A stretch of 64,000 nt of DNA from Pseudomonas batumici (GCF_000820515.1 NZ_JXDG01000021.1:1-64000), one strand, 5' to 3'; counted from the stretch's first letter, positions 34,490 through 42,709 are shown. Numbers and translations: made by a program. Notes: generated by a model not told the origin, from the letters alone.

Positions 34490-34535
34490 GGCGCAGATCC
34501 TGCCGCCCGCGCGCGAACAGTTCTCGCGTCGGCCC

Positions 34536-34556
34536 TTGTAGTCCCTGCCCCTACAA
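34536..34556. promoter_or_regulatory. Late-activator dyad 1 (P/Q and O-N-M operons)
   Basis: TTGTA at 34536-34540 and TACAA at 34552-34556 with 11 bases between; the arms extend one more base each (G and C). It lies in the divergent gap between P and O. Two further dyads of identical geometry precede V (41729) and FI (46258). P2 Ogr binds TGT-N12-ACA-type sites (recalled); here the spacing is TGT-N13-ACA. Confidence 0.75.
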
Positions 34557-34640
34557 CAGCGCCTCGTTGCCCGTCGCGCTCGCGCTCAACAACATGCGCT
34601 CATCGCCAAGGCACACAGCCACCGCACTGAGGATTCACGC

Positions 34641-35519
34641 ATGGCCGGCAAAACCGACACCCCAGCCAAGAAACACCGCTCCAAGTTCTTCCGCGTCGCC
34701 GTCGAAGGCGCCACCACCGACGGTCGCCAGATCGAACGGCAATGGCTGGTCGATGCCGCCGAGACCTACAGCCAAAACACCTACGGCGCGCGGGTCTGGA
34801 TTGAGCACATGCGCAGCTTGCTGCCAGACAGCCCATTCCGTGCTTACGGCGATGTGGTCGCGCTGAAGACTGAGGAAGTCGAAATCGCCGGGACCAAAAA
34901 GCTCGCCCTGTTTGCCCAAATCGAACCCACTGCCGACCTGGTCACCATGAACAAGGCGCGGCAGAAAATGTTTACCAGTATCGAGATCCGCCCGAAGTTC
35001 GCCGACACCGGGCGCGCTTATCTGGACGGCATCGCGGTCACCGACACCCCGGCAAGCCTGGGCACCGAGATGCTGACCTTCAGCGCTCAGTACCCAGACA
35101 AGAACCCACTGGCAAACCGTAAACGCGATCCCGGCAACCTGTTTTCCGAGGCCATCGAGATCGAACTTGAATTCGAAGAAGTCGAGGACGAAAGCGGCAA
35201 GGGCGCAGGCCTGTTCAGCCGCGTTCTCGATCTCCTCGGCAAGAGCAAGGACAAGGAAGGCAAGGACGCCGCTCTTTTTACCGAACTCGGCGAGGCCGTT
35301 GAAGCAATGGCCGAGCATGTAGCCGGCCAAGGCGAAGCTTTCGCCGCCGAAAAATCGGCTCGTGAAAAGCTACAGACCGCCCACGACAAGCTGTCCACCG
35401 ACTTCACGGCTTTGGTCAAAAAGCTCGAAAACACCCCGGATACCACCGGACAAAAACCGCAGTTCTCCGTTCGCCCGCCGGCTACGGGCGGTGACGGCGC
35501 ACTCGTCACCGACTGCTGA
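34641..35519 (+). CDS. O: Capsid scaffolding protein/maturation protease (P2 gpO family)
   Basis: A 292-residue GPO-family protein. The N-terminal serine-protease part shows the triad candidates Asp27 (TTDGR), His56 (IEHMRS) and Ser113 (MFTSIEI). The C-terminal part is helical scaffolding, with charged EIELEFEEVEDESGKG and a coiled region (KSAREKLQTAHDKLSTDFTALVKKLE). In P2 the protease half trims capsid proteins and stays inside the head. It is the first gene of the O-N-M-L operon behind the late dyad at 34536. Confidence 0.94.
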   Translation: MAGKTDTPAKKHRSKFFRVAVEGATTDGRQIERQWLVDAAETYSQNTYGARVWIEHMRSLLPDSPFRAYGDVVALKTEEVEIAGTKKLALFAQIEPTADLVTMNKARQKMFTSIEIRPKFADTGRAYLDGIAVTDTPASLGTEMLTFSAQYPDKNPLANRKRDPGNLFSEAIEIELEFEEVEDESGKGAGLFSRVLDLLGKSKDKEGKDAALFTELGEAVEAMAEHVAGQGEAFAAEKSAREKLQTAHDKLSTDFTALVKKLENTPDTTGQKPQFSVRPPATGGDGALVTDC

Positions 35520-35564
35520 TCCACACCACGGACAACACCCAGCCAAGGAACATCGGAGAACACC

Positions 35565-36572
35565 ATGCGTAACGATACCCGCGTCCTGTACAACGCCTAC
35601 TTGCAACAACTCGCGCAACTGCACGGCGTGAGCGACGTCACCACCAAATTCACCGCTGCCCCGAGCGTCGCCCAAACTCTGGAAACCCGCATCCAGGAAT
35701 CCAGCGCTTTCCTCAGTGCTATCAACGTGTTCGGCGTCTCCGAACAGTCGGGTGAAAAAATCGGCATCGGTATTGACGGCACCATTGCCAGCACCACCGA
35801 TACGACCCTCAAGGACCGTGAGCCCCGCGACCCGAGCGGCCTGGACAATCGTGGGTACACCTGCACCCAGACTAACTTTGACACCGGCATCCGTTACCAG
35901 AAGCTGGACCAGTGGGCCAAGTTCAAGGACTTCCAGGCGCGTATTCGCGACGCCATCATCAAGGCCCAAGCGCTCAACCGGATCATGATCGGCTGGAACG
36001 GCACCAGCCGAGCAGCGACCTCCAACCCGGCCACGAGCCCGTTGTTGCAAGACGTGAACATTGGCTGGCTGCAAAAAATGCGTCTGGAGAACGCCGCTCG
36101 CGTGCTGCACGAAGTGGTCGACGGCAGCGGAAAAATCCAGATCGGCGCTGGCAAGGACTTCGAAAACATCGACGCCCTGGTCGTCAGCATGGTCAACGAA
36201 TTCATCGAGCCCTGGTATCAGGAAGATACCGACCTGGTAGTGATCTGTGGTCGCCAGCTGTTGGCAGACAAGTACTTCCCGATCATCAACAAAACCCAGG
36301 CGCCGACCGAAATGCTCGCGGCCGACATCGTCACCAGCCAGAAGCGCATCGGTAACTTGCCAGCCGTGCGCGTGCCGCACTTCCCGGCCAACGGGCTGCT
36401 GGTGACCCGTCTCGACAACCTGTCGCTCTACTGGCAGGAAGGCACTCGCCGCCGCACCGTCGTCGACAACGCCAAACGCGACCGCATCGAAAACTTCGAG
36501 TCGGTCAATGAAAGCTATGTGATTGAAGACCTGGGCTGCGCTGCCATGGCCGAAAACATCACACTAAGCTGA
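35565..36572 (+). CDS. N: Major capsid protein (P2 gpN family)
   Basis: A 335-residue HK97-fold capsid subunit. The N-terminal MRNDTRVLYNAYLQQLAQLHGV and the later DLVVICGRQLLADKYFPIINKTQAPTE, ADIVTSQKRIGNLPAVRVPHFP and SLYWQEGTRRRTVVDNAKRDRIENFES blocks are those of P2 capsid proteins. The N-terminal arm is presumably cleaved by gpO. It follows gpO by 45 bases with a GGAGAA ribosome-binding site. Confidence 0.97.
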   Translation: MRNDTRVLYNAYLQQLAQLHGVSDVTTKFTAAPSVAQTLETRIQESSAFLSAINVFGVSEQSGEKIGIGIDGTIASTTDTTLKDREPRDPSGLDNRGYTCTQTNFDTGIRYQKLDQWAKFKDFQARIRDAIIKAQALNRIMIGWNGTSRAATSNPATSPLLQDVNIGWLQKMRLENAARVLHEVVDGSGKIQIGAGKDFENIDALVVSMVNEFIEPWYQEDTDLVVICGRQLLADKYFPIINKTQAPTEMLAADIVTSQKRIGNLPAVRVPHFPANGLLVTRLDNLSLYWQEGTRRRTVVDNAKRDRIENFESVNESYVIEDLGCAAMAENITLS

Positions 36573-36583
36573 GGCCGGCAATC

Positions 36584-37291
36584 ATGACCAATCCTTGCCG
36601 CCGTCACTTCCAGCGCACCACAGCAGCGGTTGCAGCTGCTGCCGTGGCCGGCCCCGCCATGACCATGGAAGGCGCAACTGTTTACGAGCTGCACCTCGCC
36701 AAGCTCCAACAGGACTACCTGCGCCTGAAACAGGTGCAGTCGACCGAAGGAAAGGCGGAGCTGAAACGGCAATTACTGCCGGAGTACACCCCCTATGTGG
36801 AAGGTGTTCTCGCCGAGGGTAAAGGCGCGCAAGACCAAGTGCTCACCACCCTGATGGTCTGGCGGATGGACGCCACCGACTTTGCCGGCGCCCTGGACAT
36901 CGCCGATTACGTGATCACCCACTCGCTTTTGATGCCGGATCGCTTTGAGCGCACCACCGGCACCATCGTGGCGGAAGAGATCGCCGAAGCGGCACTGAAG
37001 GCGCAGAAAGCCGGCGGTACCTTTGACCTGGATCTGTTGCTACGCACCGAGCAAATCACGGCCAAGGAAGACATGCCCGACCAAGCCCGCGCCAAGCTGC
37101 ACCTGGCCATTGGCAAAGCGTTTTCAGCGCAGGTCACTGATGACGCTCCGCCGAGCGACGCCCTGGAGCCGCTGGAGAAGGCCAAGACACACCTGGCACG
37201 CGCCATTGAGCTGCACACCAACTGCGGCGGCAAGAAGGATTTGGAGCGCGTCGAGCGCCTCCTGAAGAAACACACTGCCCCAGGCAGTTAA
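36584..37291 (+). CDS. M: Terminase small subunit/endonuclease (P2 gpM family)
   Basis: A 235-residue helical protein of the gpM family. YELHLAKLQQDYLRLKQVQSTEGKAELKRQLLPEYTPYVEGVL is the conserved start, followed by TTLMVWRMDATDFAGALDIADYVITHSLLMP. A start at 36659 (MTMEGATVYELH) is possible because the first 26 residues are Ala-rich and poorly conserved-looking. It works with gpP to recognise and cut cos. The gene lies 12 bases after N. Confidence 0.92.
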   Translation: MTNPCRRHFQRTTAAVAAAAVAGPAMTMEGATVYELHLAKLQQDYLRLKQVQSTEGKAELKRQLLPEYTPYVEGVLAEGKGAQDQVLTTLMVWRMDATDFAGALDIADYVITHSLLMPDRFERTTGTIVAEEIAEAALKAQKAGGTFDLDLLLRTEQITAKEDMPDQARAKLHLAIGKAFSAQVTDDAPPSDALEPLEKAKTHLARAIELHTNCGGKKDLERVERLLKKHTAPGS

Positions 37292-37395
37292 CCGAGCGTC
37301 CCCACGCACCCCGCCGGCTCGGGGCGGATCGGCCAGGCCGCTCCTCCTGAACGTGAAGCCCCGACCACCGGCGATCTATTACAGAGCGCAGTTTC

Positions 37396-37857
37396 ATGAG
37401 CGGATTCGTTGCCGGCGGCCCAGTGCCAAGCGGCCATATCAACACCGACACTTTCTGGCCCTCGATTGACCTGGAGAATCTACGCGCAACCCTGCGAATC
37501 GATTCCAGCGTGACCGCCCCCCGCCTGGAAACCGCCGTCATTGCCGCCGCCATCACGGTCAATCGTGAGTTGGAGGACTGGCGCTCCACCCAGCAAGCAG
37601 CAGGTTACGCCGAGCTGGTCGACGTGCCTGGGCCGAAAATCAACGATGTTTCCGCTCAAGTGCACCTCTACCGTCGGGCCATTGAAGCGGCAACCGGCGC
37701 CGAAGTCTGCGAGCGCTATCGTTCCTTCGACACCACCAACACCGGCAGCCACAAGGCCGACGAACTAACACCGACCATTGACGAGTACCGCCGCGACCAG
37801 CGCTGGGCCGTCCGCGACTTCCTCGGTCGCAGTCGCACCACCGTGGAGTTGATCTGA
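37396..37857 (+). CDS. L: Head completion/stabilisation protein (P2 gpL family)
   Basis: A 153-residue protein with the gpL pattern: FWPSIDLENLRATLRIDSSVTAPRLETAVIAAAITVNRELEDW and DVSAQVHLYRRAIEAATGAEVCERYRSFDTT in pattern. It caps the portal after packaging. Its TGA overlaps the ATG of the following gpX gene. There are 104 bases before it; they carry a small GC hairpin but no gene. Confidence 0.92.
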   Translation: MSGFVAGGPVPSGHINTDTFWPSIDLENLRATLRIDSSVTAPRLETAVIAAAITVNRELEDWRSTQQAAGYAELVDVPGPKINDVSAQVHLYRRAIEAATGAEVCERYRSFDTTNTGSHKADELTPTIDEYRRDQRWAVRDFLGRSRTTVELI

Positions 37858-38069
37858 TGGCAACCACCGTCCGAGCCTTCCAGAACGATACGGTCGACGC
37901 GCTGTGCTGGCGTCACTACGGGCGCACCGCTGGTGTCACCGAAGCCGTCCTCACCACCAACCCAGGCCTTGCCGACTACGGCCCCACCCTGCCACAGGGG
38001 CTGGCTGTCACGATGCCAGATGCCCAGGCGCCCGCCCCACAGCGGCAGATGGTGAACCTATGGGACTGA
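37857..38069 (+). CDS. X: Tail protein X (LysM-like)
   Basis: A 70-residue protein, MATTVRAFQNDTVDALCWRH then YGRTAGVTEAVLTTNPGLADYGPTLPQGLAVTMPD. This is the compact LysM-like fold of P2 gpX. It is thought to act in tail assembly or cell-wall contact. The start codon overlaps the gpL stop, so translation is coupled. Length equals that of P2 gpX. Confidence 0.92.
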   Translation: MATTVRAFQNDTVDALCWRHYGRTAGVTEAVLTTNPGLADYGPTLPQGLAVTMPDAQAPAPQRQMVNLWD

Positions 38070-38114
38070 CCGGCCTGCAACGCGCCATCGAACCCACCCA
38101 CTCTGGACCATGGA

Positions 38115-38438
38115 ATGAAGCGAATGCCTGAACGTCCTGACACCTGGGCCTGGCTTGCTGCCTGGCTCGAACAGAACTGGCCGACCCTGTACGCCGGCTT
38201 CCTGGCCCTGATCATCGCTGCGCTGCGGATCATGTACGGCGGCGGTACGTTGCGCCGCATGGTGATCGAGGCCCCGCTGTGCGGTGCCCTGGCGCTGGCC
38301 GCCAGTCATGGCCTGGCATTACTCGGTATCCCTGCATCCACCGCCCCCTTTTTCGGCGGGGTCATCGGCCTGCTCGGCGTCGAAGGCACCCGGGCCGCTG
38401 CCAGGAAGTTTTTCACCCGCAAGGTAGAGCAACTATGA
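38115..38438 (+). CDS. Holin (lambda-S-like family)
   Basis: A 107-residue inner-membrane protein. The N-terminal WAWLAAWLEQNWPTLYAGFLALIIAALRIMYGGG gives the first helix. Two more follow, MVIEAPLCGALALAASHGLALLGI and TAPFFGGVIGLLGVEG. The charged tail is AARKFFTRKVEQL. This is the pattern of phage holin family PF05106. It forms the membrane lesion that releases the muramidase encoded next. Its stop overlaps the endolysin ATG (38435). A second ATG at 38124 could give a shorter form. Confidence 0.88.
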   Translation: MKRMPERPDTWAWLAAWLEQNWPTLYAGFLALIIAALRIMYGGGTLRRMVIEAPLCGALALAASHGLALLGIPASTAPFFGGVIGLLGVEGTRAAARKFFTRKVEQL

Positions 38439-39277
38439 CCACACTACGCCACGGCGACCGCTCGCAAGCGGTGCGCGACCTGCAAAAAAAACTGAACAGC
38501 AACGGCGCCACGCTCGTGATTGACGGCGACTTCGGTGATGCCACTGAGCGGGCAGTAAAGGCCTATCAGTTGAAAATCGGATTAGTTGCCGATGGCATCG
38601 TCGGCGCCAAGACCCTCGCGGCTCTGGCCGGTAGCGACTGTCAACAATTGTTGAAGAACGCCGACCTGGTCGCCGCTGCCCAGCGCCTCGACTTGCCGCT
38701 GGCGAGTGTCTACGCGGTCAATGAGGTGGAGTCCAAGGGTAAAGGCTTCCTCGACAACGGCAAGCCGGTGATCCTGTTCGAACGACACATCATGTACCGC
38801 CAACTGATTACACCGCGACACGACGGTGACGACCCTGCCGAACTCAAGCGCCAGGCCGATCAGCTCGCCATCACCAACCCAGCCATCGTCAACCCGAAAC
38901 CCGGCGGCTATGTCGGCGGCACCGCCGAATACCAGCGCCTGAGCGCGGCCAGGCTGATCGATGACACCGCCGCCCTCGAATCCGCGTCCTGGGGCGCCTT
39001 CCAGATCATGGGCTTTCACTGGCAGCGCCTGGGCTATGCCAGCGTGCAAGACTTCGTCGCTACCATGTCCGCAGGGGAATCGCAGCAGCTCGACGCCTTC
39101 GTGCGCTTCATAGAATCCGACCTGGTGTTGTACAAGGCTCTCAAAGCCCGCAAATGGGCGGAGTTCGCCAAGCTCTACAACGGTCCCGACTACGCCCGGA
39201 ACCTCTACGACGTCAAATTGCAGCGTGCCTACGAACGGCATGCCGACTGTGGCTGTGGTCAGGAGATCGCCGCATGA
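38435..39277 (+). CDS. Endolysin: peptidoglycan-binding plus N-acetylmuramidase (DUF3380)
   Basis: A 280-residue lytic enzyme. The N-terminal peptidoglycan-binding domain is RHGDRSQAVRDLQKKLNSNG and GDFGDATERAVKAYQLKIGLVADGIVGAKTLAAL. The catalytic domain starts near residue 80, with Glu97/Glu99 in YAVNEVESKGKGFL and Glu116 in FERHIM. SASWGAFQIMGFHW is the DUF3380 signature. It lacks a signal peptide, so release depends on the holin. It replaces the different P2 lysozyme K at the same position. Confidence 0.95.
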   Translation: MTTLRHGDRSQAVRDLQKKLNSNGATLVIDGDFGDATERAVKAYQLKIGLVADGIVGAKTLAALAGSDCQQLLKNADLVAAAQRLDLPLASVYAVNEVESKGKGFLDNGKPVILFERHIMYRQLITPRHDGDDPAELKRQADQLAITNPAIVNPKPGGYVGGTAEYQRLSAARLIDDTAALESASWGAFQIMGFHWQRLGYASVQDFVATMSAGESQQLDAFVRFIESDLVLYKALKARKWAEFAKLYNGPDYARNLYDVKLQRAYERHADCGCGQEIAA

Positions 39278-39480
39278 TCGACCTCAACGGTGTGCGCAAA
39301 CTCAGGGTGCAGGACGGCGACCTACTGGTGGTACCGGAAAACACCGAAGACCAGGGCATGCAGGATCTGGTCGTCGCACTGGGCTACCTGATGCCCGATG
39401 CAAACGTCATCATCGTGCGCGGCCCAGTCGAACAACTCGACGTCGGTGAGATGAACAGCCGCGGCTGGTACCGCGCATGA
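39274..39480 (+). CDS. Small conserved lysis-cassette protein (unknown)
   Basis: A 68-residue soluble acidic protein, MIDLNGVRKLRVQDGDLLVV then PENTEDQGMQDLVVALGYLM. Its ATG overlaps the endolysin stop and its stop overlaps the spanin gene start. I do not recognise the family. It could be a modulator of lysis timing, which is only inference from context. The tight double overlap makes it a real gene. Confidence 0.8.
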   Translation: MIDLNGVRKLRVQDGDLLVVPENTEDQGMQDLVVALGYLMPDANVIIVRGPVEQLDVGEMNSRGWYRA

Positions 39481-39920
39481 GCCCCTTGCGCCAGGCCCTG
39501 TATGGCATCGCCCTGCTCGGTGCTCTGACGCTATTGCTCTGGGGCCAGGACCAGCGCATCAAAGTCGCTGACGGTGCGACCGAGCTGGCCCAGCTGAACG
39601 CCGCCAACGCCCAGGAAGACAGCGCCCGTAACCTCACCACCGCCAACGCCCTGCAAAGCGCCCTACAACAGGAACGCGCGGCCCAGGCGCTATTGCGCAC
39701 CCAACAAACCCAACTGCGCCAGGGCCTGGCCCAGCGTAAACAACAGATCGAGGCCCTGAAAAGTGAAAATTCCGAACTACGCGATTGGGCTGCTCAGCCT
39801 TTGCCTGATGCTGCTCTCCGGCTGCGGCAGCGTCCCACCCTCACCGGCGCAGACGCTTATCGTCAGTGGCTGTCCAGCGGTAGTACCGTGCCTGCTTCCG
39901 GCGACCAGCCCCAGCGATAA
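39477..39920 (+). CDS. lysB: i-spanin (Rz-like, LysB)
   Basis: A 147-residue type II membrane protein. One N-terminal helix (LYGIALLGALTLLLWG) is followed by a long coiled coil (ELAQLNAANAQEDSARNLTTANALQSALQQERAAQAL in pattern) and a C-terminal ALRLRQRPTLTGADAYRQWLS, typical of Rz/LysB. With the outer-membrane lipoprotein encoded inside it, it spans the periplasm to fuse membranes at lysis. Confidence 0.9.
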   Translation: MSPLRQALYGIALLGALTLLLWGQDQRIKVADGATELAQLNAANAQEDSARNLTTANALQSALQQERAAQALLRTQQTQLRQGLAQRKQQIEALKSENSELRDWAAQPLPDAALRLRQRPTLTGADAYRQWLSSGSTVPASGDQPQR

Positions 39921-40020
39921 CGGCTCCTTGCTAATCGATCAGGAGCGTGTTGAGGCCGCCTGGGCCGAGTGTGCGGCTCAGGTTGACATGGTCTACAAAC
40001 ACCAGCAGGCCCTCCAATGA
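39763..40020 (+). CDS. lysC: o-spanin lipoprotein (Rz1-like, LysC), nested in lysB
   Basis: An 85-residue protein read in another frame from within lysB, extending 100 bases beyond it. It has the lipobox LLSGC (Cys21) followed by Pro-rich GSVPPSPAQ and a conserved Cys pair, the pattern of P2 LysC. The signal peptide and lipobox show it is an outer-membrane o-spanin. Its stop overlaps the start of gene R, so the lysis and tail-completion genes are coupled. Confidence 0.9.
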   Translation: MKIPNYAIGLLSLCLMLLSGCGSVPPSPAQTLIVSGCPAVVPCLLPATSPSDNGSLLIDQERVEAAWAECAAQVDMVYKHQQALQ

Positions 40021-40493
40021 ACAAACCCGATAGCCTACGTGCCCATCTGCTGGCCGCCGTCCCGGAACTCAGGCACAGCTCCGACCGCTTGCTGATCTTC
40101 ATCGATAACGGCAAGGTCAGGTGCACTGCCGCTGCCAGCCTGTCGTTCGAATACAGCTTCGACCTGCAGGTCATCCTCACCGACTTCGCCGGCCACCCCG
40201 ACAGCGTAATGCTACCCCTCCTTGGCTGGCTGAGCGTGCACCAATCCGAACTGCTGGAAAACCTCAATAAGTCCGCTGAAGGCATCCAGTTCGAAGCCGA
40301 TATTCTCGACAACAGTAAAGTCGACCTCAGCCTCACCTTGCCGCTGACTGAACGCGTTGTAGTGGGCAAAGACGCCGATGGCAACACCACCATCCACCAC
40401 CCTGGCGAGCCGCAGCGTGTCGCCGATTTTCTCGACCCAGCATGGACTCCAGGCGCCCAGGGCACCGGCAGTGAATGGGTTGTCCCTCAATGA
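40017..40493 (+). CDS. R: Tail completion protein (P2 gpR family)
   Basis: A 158-residue protein with the gpR pattern: MNKPDSLRAHLLAAVPELRHSSDRLLIFIDNGKV and EYSFDLQVILTDFAGHPDSVMLPLLGWLSVHQSELLENL in pattern. It is needed to finish the head-proximal tail end. The ATG overlaps the lysC stop (40017-40020), and its own TGA overlaps the gpS ATG. Confidence 0.92.
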   Translation: MNKPDSLRAHLLAAVPELRHSSDRLLIFIDNGKVRCTAAASLSFEYSFDLQVILTDFAGHPDSVMLPLLGWLSVHQSELLENLNKSAEGIQFEADILDNSKVDLSLTLPLTERVVVGKDADGNTTIHHPGEPQRVADFLDPAWTPGAQGTGSEWVVPQ

Positions 40494-40951
40494 CCAATCG
40501 ACTGGAAGCGCTGGAAGACTGGGCCGCCGGTTTGCTCCGACAACTGGAACCCGCAGCAAGCAACCAGATTGCTCGTAGTCTCGGCCAGGCATTGCGTCGC
40601 AATCAGCAGCAGCGGGTTATCGCCCAACGCAACCCGGACGGCAGCAAATACGCACCCCGTAAGAAACGAAACCTGCGGGGCAAGCAGGGTCGGGTCAAGC
40701 GCAAGGTGCAGATGTTCCAGAAGCTGCGCACTGCGCGCTTCCTGAAGGTCAAAGCCGACAGCAACGCTATCAGCATTGGATTCACGGGACGCATAGCCCG
40801 CATTGCTCGGGTGCACCAATACGGACTGAAAGACCGCGCTGAACGAGGTGCACCGGATGTGAAATATGAACAGCGGGAGGTACTGGGCTTTACAGATGTC
40901 GACATTAATCTGATCCGAGACGGGCTACTCACACACCTGGTGAACCGCTGA
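40490..40951 (+). CDS. S: Tail completion protein (P2 gpS family)
   Basis: A 153-residue basic protein. MTNRLEALEDWAAGLLRQLE and NQQQRVIAQRNPDGSKYAPRKK match gpS, as do FMKVK-like FLKVKADSNAISIGFTGR and ARIARVHQYGLKDR. The ATG at 40490 overlaps the gpR stop. It completes the late lysis/tail-completion operon; 232 noncoding bases then precede the inserted toxin-antitoxin pair. Confidence 0.92.
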   Translation: MTNRLEALEDWAAGLLRQLEPAASNQIARSLGQALRRNQQQRVIAQRNPDGSKYAPRKKRNLRGKQGRVKRKVQMFQKLRTARFLKVKADSNAISIGFTGRIARIARVHQYGLKDRAERGAPDVKYEQREVLGFTDVDINLIRDGLLTHLVNR

Positions 40952-41127
40952 CGTAATCGATTCGCTCGCCTCCCGACGAACGGTCTCGGCCCTTTTCCGC
41001 AGAATAGGTTTGATACAAAGCCCGGATGCACATAACTTTTTCGACCGTTTCCATGTCTCGCCCCGTATCTGCAGCGTTCAGGCCACAAGGAAACACAATA
41101 AAATTATTGTTTTTCTGCCCGTCAATA

Positions 41128-41163
41128 GTTTACAGTGTTTACTGCTGTTTACGCTGTATACAG
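41128..41163 (+). promoter_or_regulatory. Iterated GTTTAC operator of the toxin-antitoxin pair
   Basis: GTTTAC occurs at 41128, 41137 and 41147, and GTATAC at 41156, spaced 9, 10 and 9 bases. The last is part of the palindrome CTGTATACAG (41154-41163). The array lies 21 bases before the antitoxin ATG. Ribbon-helix-helix antitoxins bind such short repeats cooperatively, about one helical turn apart, to autoregulate. Confidence 0.72.
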
Positions 41164-41183
41164 ATGCGTTGGAGGGATATATT

Positions 41184-41447
41184 ATGGCTTCGCCTGTGCT
41201 GTCGTTTCGTGTTGAAGAGGTATTGGTGGAAAAGCTTGATCGGTTGTCGGAAGCAACCGATCGAGATCGCCAATATCACCTCAAGCGCGCCTTGGCCCGT
41301 TACGTTGAGTCCGAGTCATGGCATATCAACGCAATCGCTGACGGTATCGCTGACGCTGATGCAGGTAACCTCACAGATCTGAAAGCCGTTAAGGCTAAAT
41401 GGGTGAATCGTGCCAAACATCGCATTGACGGGCAAAGCGGAGAGTGA
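41184..41447 (+). CDS. Ribbon-helix-helix antitoxin (ParD/RelB-like)
   Basis: An 87-residue protein. The N-terminal strand SFRVEEVLVEKLDRLSEATDRDRQYHLKRALARYVESE is a CopG/RHH DNA-binding domain. The C-terminal ADAGNLTDLKAVKAKWVNR is the toxin-wrapping tail seen in ParE-type antitoxins. GGAGGG precedes ATG 41184. The gene overlaps the toxin by 38 bases. It lies in a gap between the R-S and V-W-J-I late operons, a position with no P2 counterpart. Confidence 0.9.
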   Translation: MASPVLSFRVEEVLVEKLDRLSEATDRDRQYHLKRALARYVESESWHINAIADGIADADAGNLTDLKAVKAKWVNRAKHRIDGQSGE

Positions 41448-41700
41448 TTTAGACTCGATTCATGAGTACTACGCATCTCGTTTGGGTGCGGGCTCAGCAG
41501 ATGCCGTGATAGCTCAAATTTTTGAGTCGCTCGAAAAATTAGAAATGTTTACGGGCTTGGGCAGACCCTCTCAAACGCCAGACATCAGAGAGCTGGTGCT
41601 GTCCAAATTCCCTTTCATCGCCCCGTATCGACTAGTCGGGGACGAAGTACAAATTCTGCGCATTCTTCATCAACGCACTGAACGCTCTGAAGATTGGTGA
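41410..41700 (+). CDS. ParE/RelE-superfamily toxin
   Basis: A 96-residue toxin of the RelE/ParE fold: IALTGKAESDLDSIHEYYASR then LGAGSADAVIAQIFESLEKLEMFTGLGRPSQTPDIRELVLSKFPFIAPYRLVGDEVQILRILHQRT in pattern. The R-x-L-x-x, PFIAPYRL and ILRILHQR elements are diagnostic of ParE rather than mRNA-cutting RelE. ParE toxins poison gyrase. It follows the antitoxin with a 38-base overlap and would stabilise the prophage. Confidence 0.92.
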   Translation: MPNIALTGKAESDLDSIHEYYASRLGAGSADAVIAQIFESLEKLEMFTGLGRPSQTPDIRELVLSKFPFIAPYRLVGDEVQILRILHQRTERSEDW

Positions 41701-41728
41701 ACGTTGTCTTGAAATGACAATGCGAACT

Positions 41729-41749
41729 TTGTAAAAGCCAATCCTACAA
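41729..41749. promoter_or_regulatory. Late-activator dyad 2 (V-W-J-I-H operon)
   Basis: TTGTA at 41729-41733 and TACAA at 41745-41749, 11 bases between, arms extended by CT and AG-type matches. Located 29 bases after the toxin stop and 47 before the V start. Same geometry as 34536 and 46258. Confidence 0.78.
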
Positions 41750-41795
41750 AGCTCAAAAGCTGCACGCCCCTCTACGTGGCGCCACCATCGGCGCC

Positions 41796-42368
41796 ATGAA
41801 CGACTTAGCCACCCTCGCCCGCCTGATCGAAAACCTCATCCGCTTCGGCACCATCGCCGAAGTCCAGATGAAGCCCCCCCGTGTGCGGGTGAAAACCGGT
41901 GAACTCACCACCGACTGGCTGCCATGGTTAGCCCCGCGAGCCGGTGCGGACAAGGAATGGGACCCACCTACCGTCAACGAGCAGGTCCTGCTGCTCAGCA
42001 CATCGGGCCAGCTCGGCAACGGTGTTGCGTTGACCGGCCTGTACAGCGACAACAACCCAGCCAACGGCGACCGTGCCGACCTACATCGCCGTACCTACCG
42101 CGACGGCGCAGTCATCGAATACGACAGCATCGCCCATCATCTGCGAGCTGTCCTGCCTGCAAACGGCACCACCGACCTGATCAGCCTCGGCGGCATCCAC
42201 ATCGTCGGCCCGATCACCCACGAAGGTGATTACACCCAGACCGGCAACCAGAACATTACCGGCACCGTCACTGCTTCGGTCGATGTCGTGGCCGCCAACA
42301 TCAGTCTGGTGAAACATCCACACGGAGATGTCATGTCCGGTAACGCGAAGACAGGAGCCCCGGAATGA
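41796..42368 (+). CDS. V: Baseplate spike assembly protein (P2 gpV family)
   Basis: A 190-residue protein aligning by eye with P2 gpV from its first residue: MNDLATLARLIENLIRFGTI then EVQMKPPRVRVKTGELTTDWLPWL, GEQVLLLS-like NEQVLLLSTSGQLGNG and YRDGAVIEYDS. The N-terminal OB-fold is followed by a beta-helical spike ending in VKHPHGDVMSGNAKTG, with an HxH iron-site-like histidine. It pierces the outer membrane. It is the first gene of the V operon. The stop overlaps W. Confidence 0.95.
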   Translation: MNDLATLARLIENLIRFGTIAEVQMKPPRVRVKTGELTTDWLPWLAPRAGADKEWDPPTVNEQVLLLSTSGQLGNGVALTGLYSDNNPANGDRADLHRRTYRDGAVIEYDSIAHHLRAVLPANGTTDLISLGGIHIVGPITHEGDYTQTGNQNITGTVTASVDVVAANISLVKHPHGDVMSGNAKTGAPE

Positions 42369-42709
42369 ACCGAGAAACCGGCGCCGCCATCAGCCTCCCG
42401 GAACATATCGTCCAGTCCATCGCCGATATCTTGACCACCCGTCTCGGTACTCGCGTCATGCGTCGCGAATACGGCTGCCTATTGCCCGAACTAATCGACC
42501 AGCCCTACAACGATGCCACCCGCCTGCGAGCCTACGCGGCCACCGCCATGGGGCTGATGCTGTGGGAGCCTCGTATCAGCGTCAGCCGCGTGCAGTTCCT
42601 CGGCGGCAACCTGCAAGGCAAAGCGGTGCTCGACCTGGAAGGCACGCTGATTGACAGCAACGAGCCCTTCAGCTTGAGCATTCCCCTGCAACTGGGGGGC
42701 AGCGCATGA
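42365..42709 (+). CDS. W: Baseplate wedge protein (P2 gpW, gp25-like)
   Basis: A 114-residue gp25-family protein. IVQSIADILTTRLGTRVMRREYGCLLPELIDQPYND is the hallmark, with the conserved RREYG. It also carries EPRISVSRVQF and the C-terminal PLQLGGSA. It is a core wedge component of contractile baseplates. Start and stop both overlap neighbouring genes by four bases, giving a tightly coupled V-W-J set. Confidence 0.95.
   Translation: MNRETGAAISLPEHIVQSIADILTTRLGTRVMRREYGCLLPELIDQPYNDATRLRAYAATAMGLMLWEPRISVSRVQFLGGNLQGKAVLDLEGTLIDSNEPFSLSIPLQLGGSA

Noticed and set aside
41154..41163. LexA box CTGTATACAG
   Set aside because: The spacing (CTG-N4-CAG) is too short for a LexA site (CTG-N10-CAG); it belongs to the antitoxin operator array.
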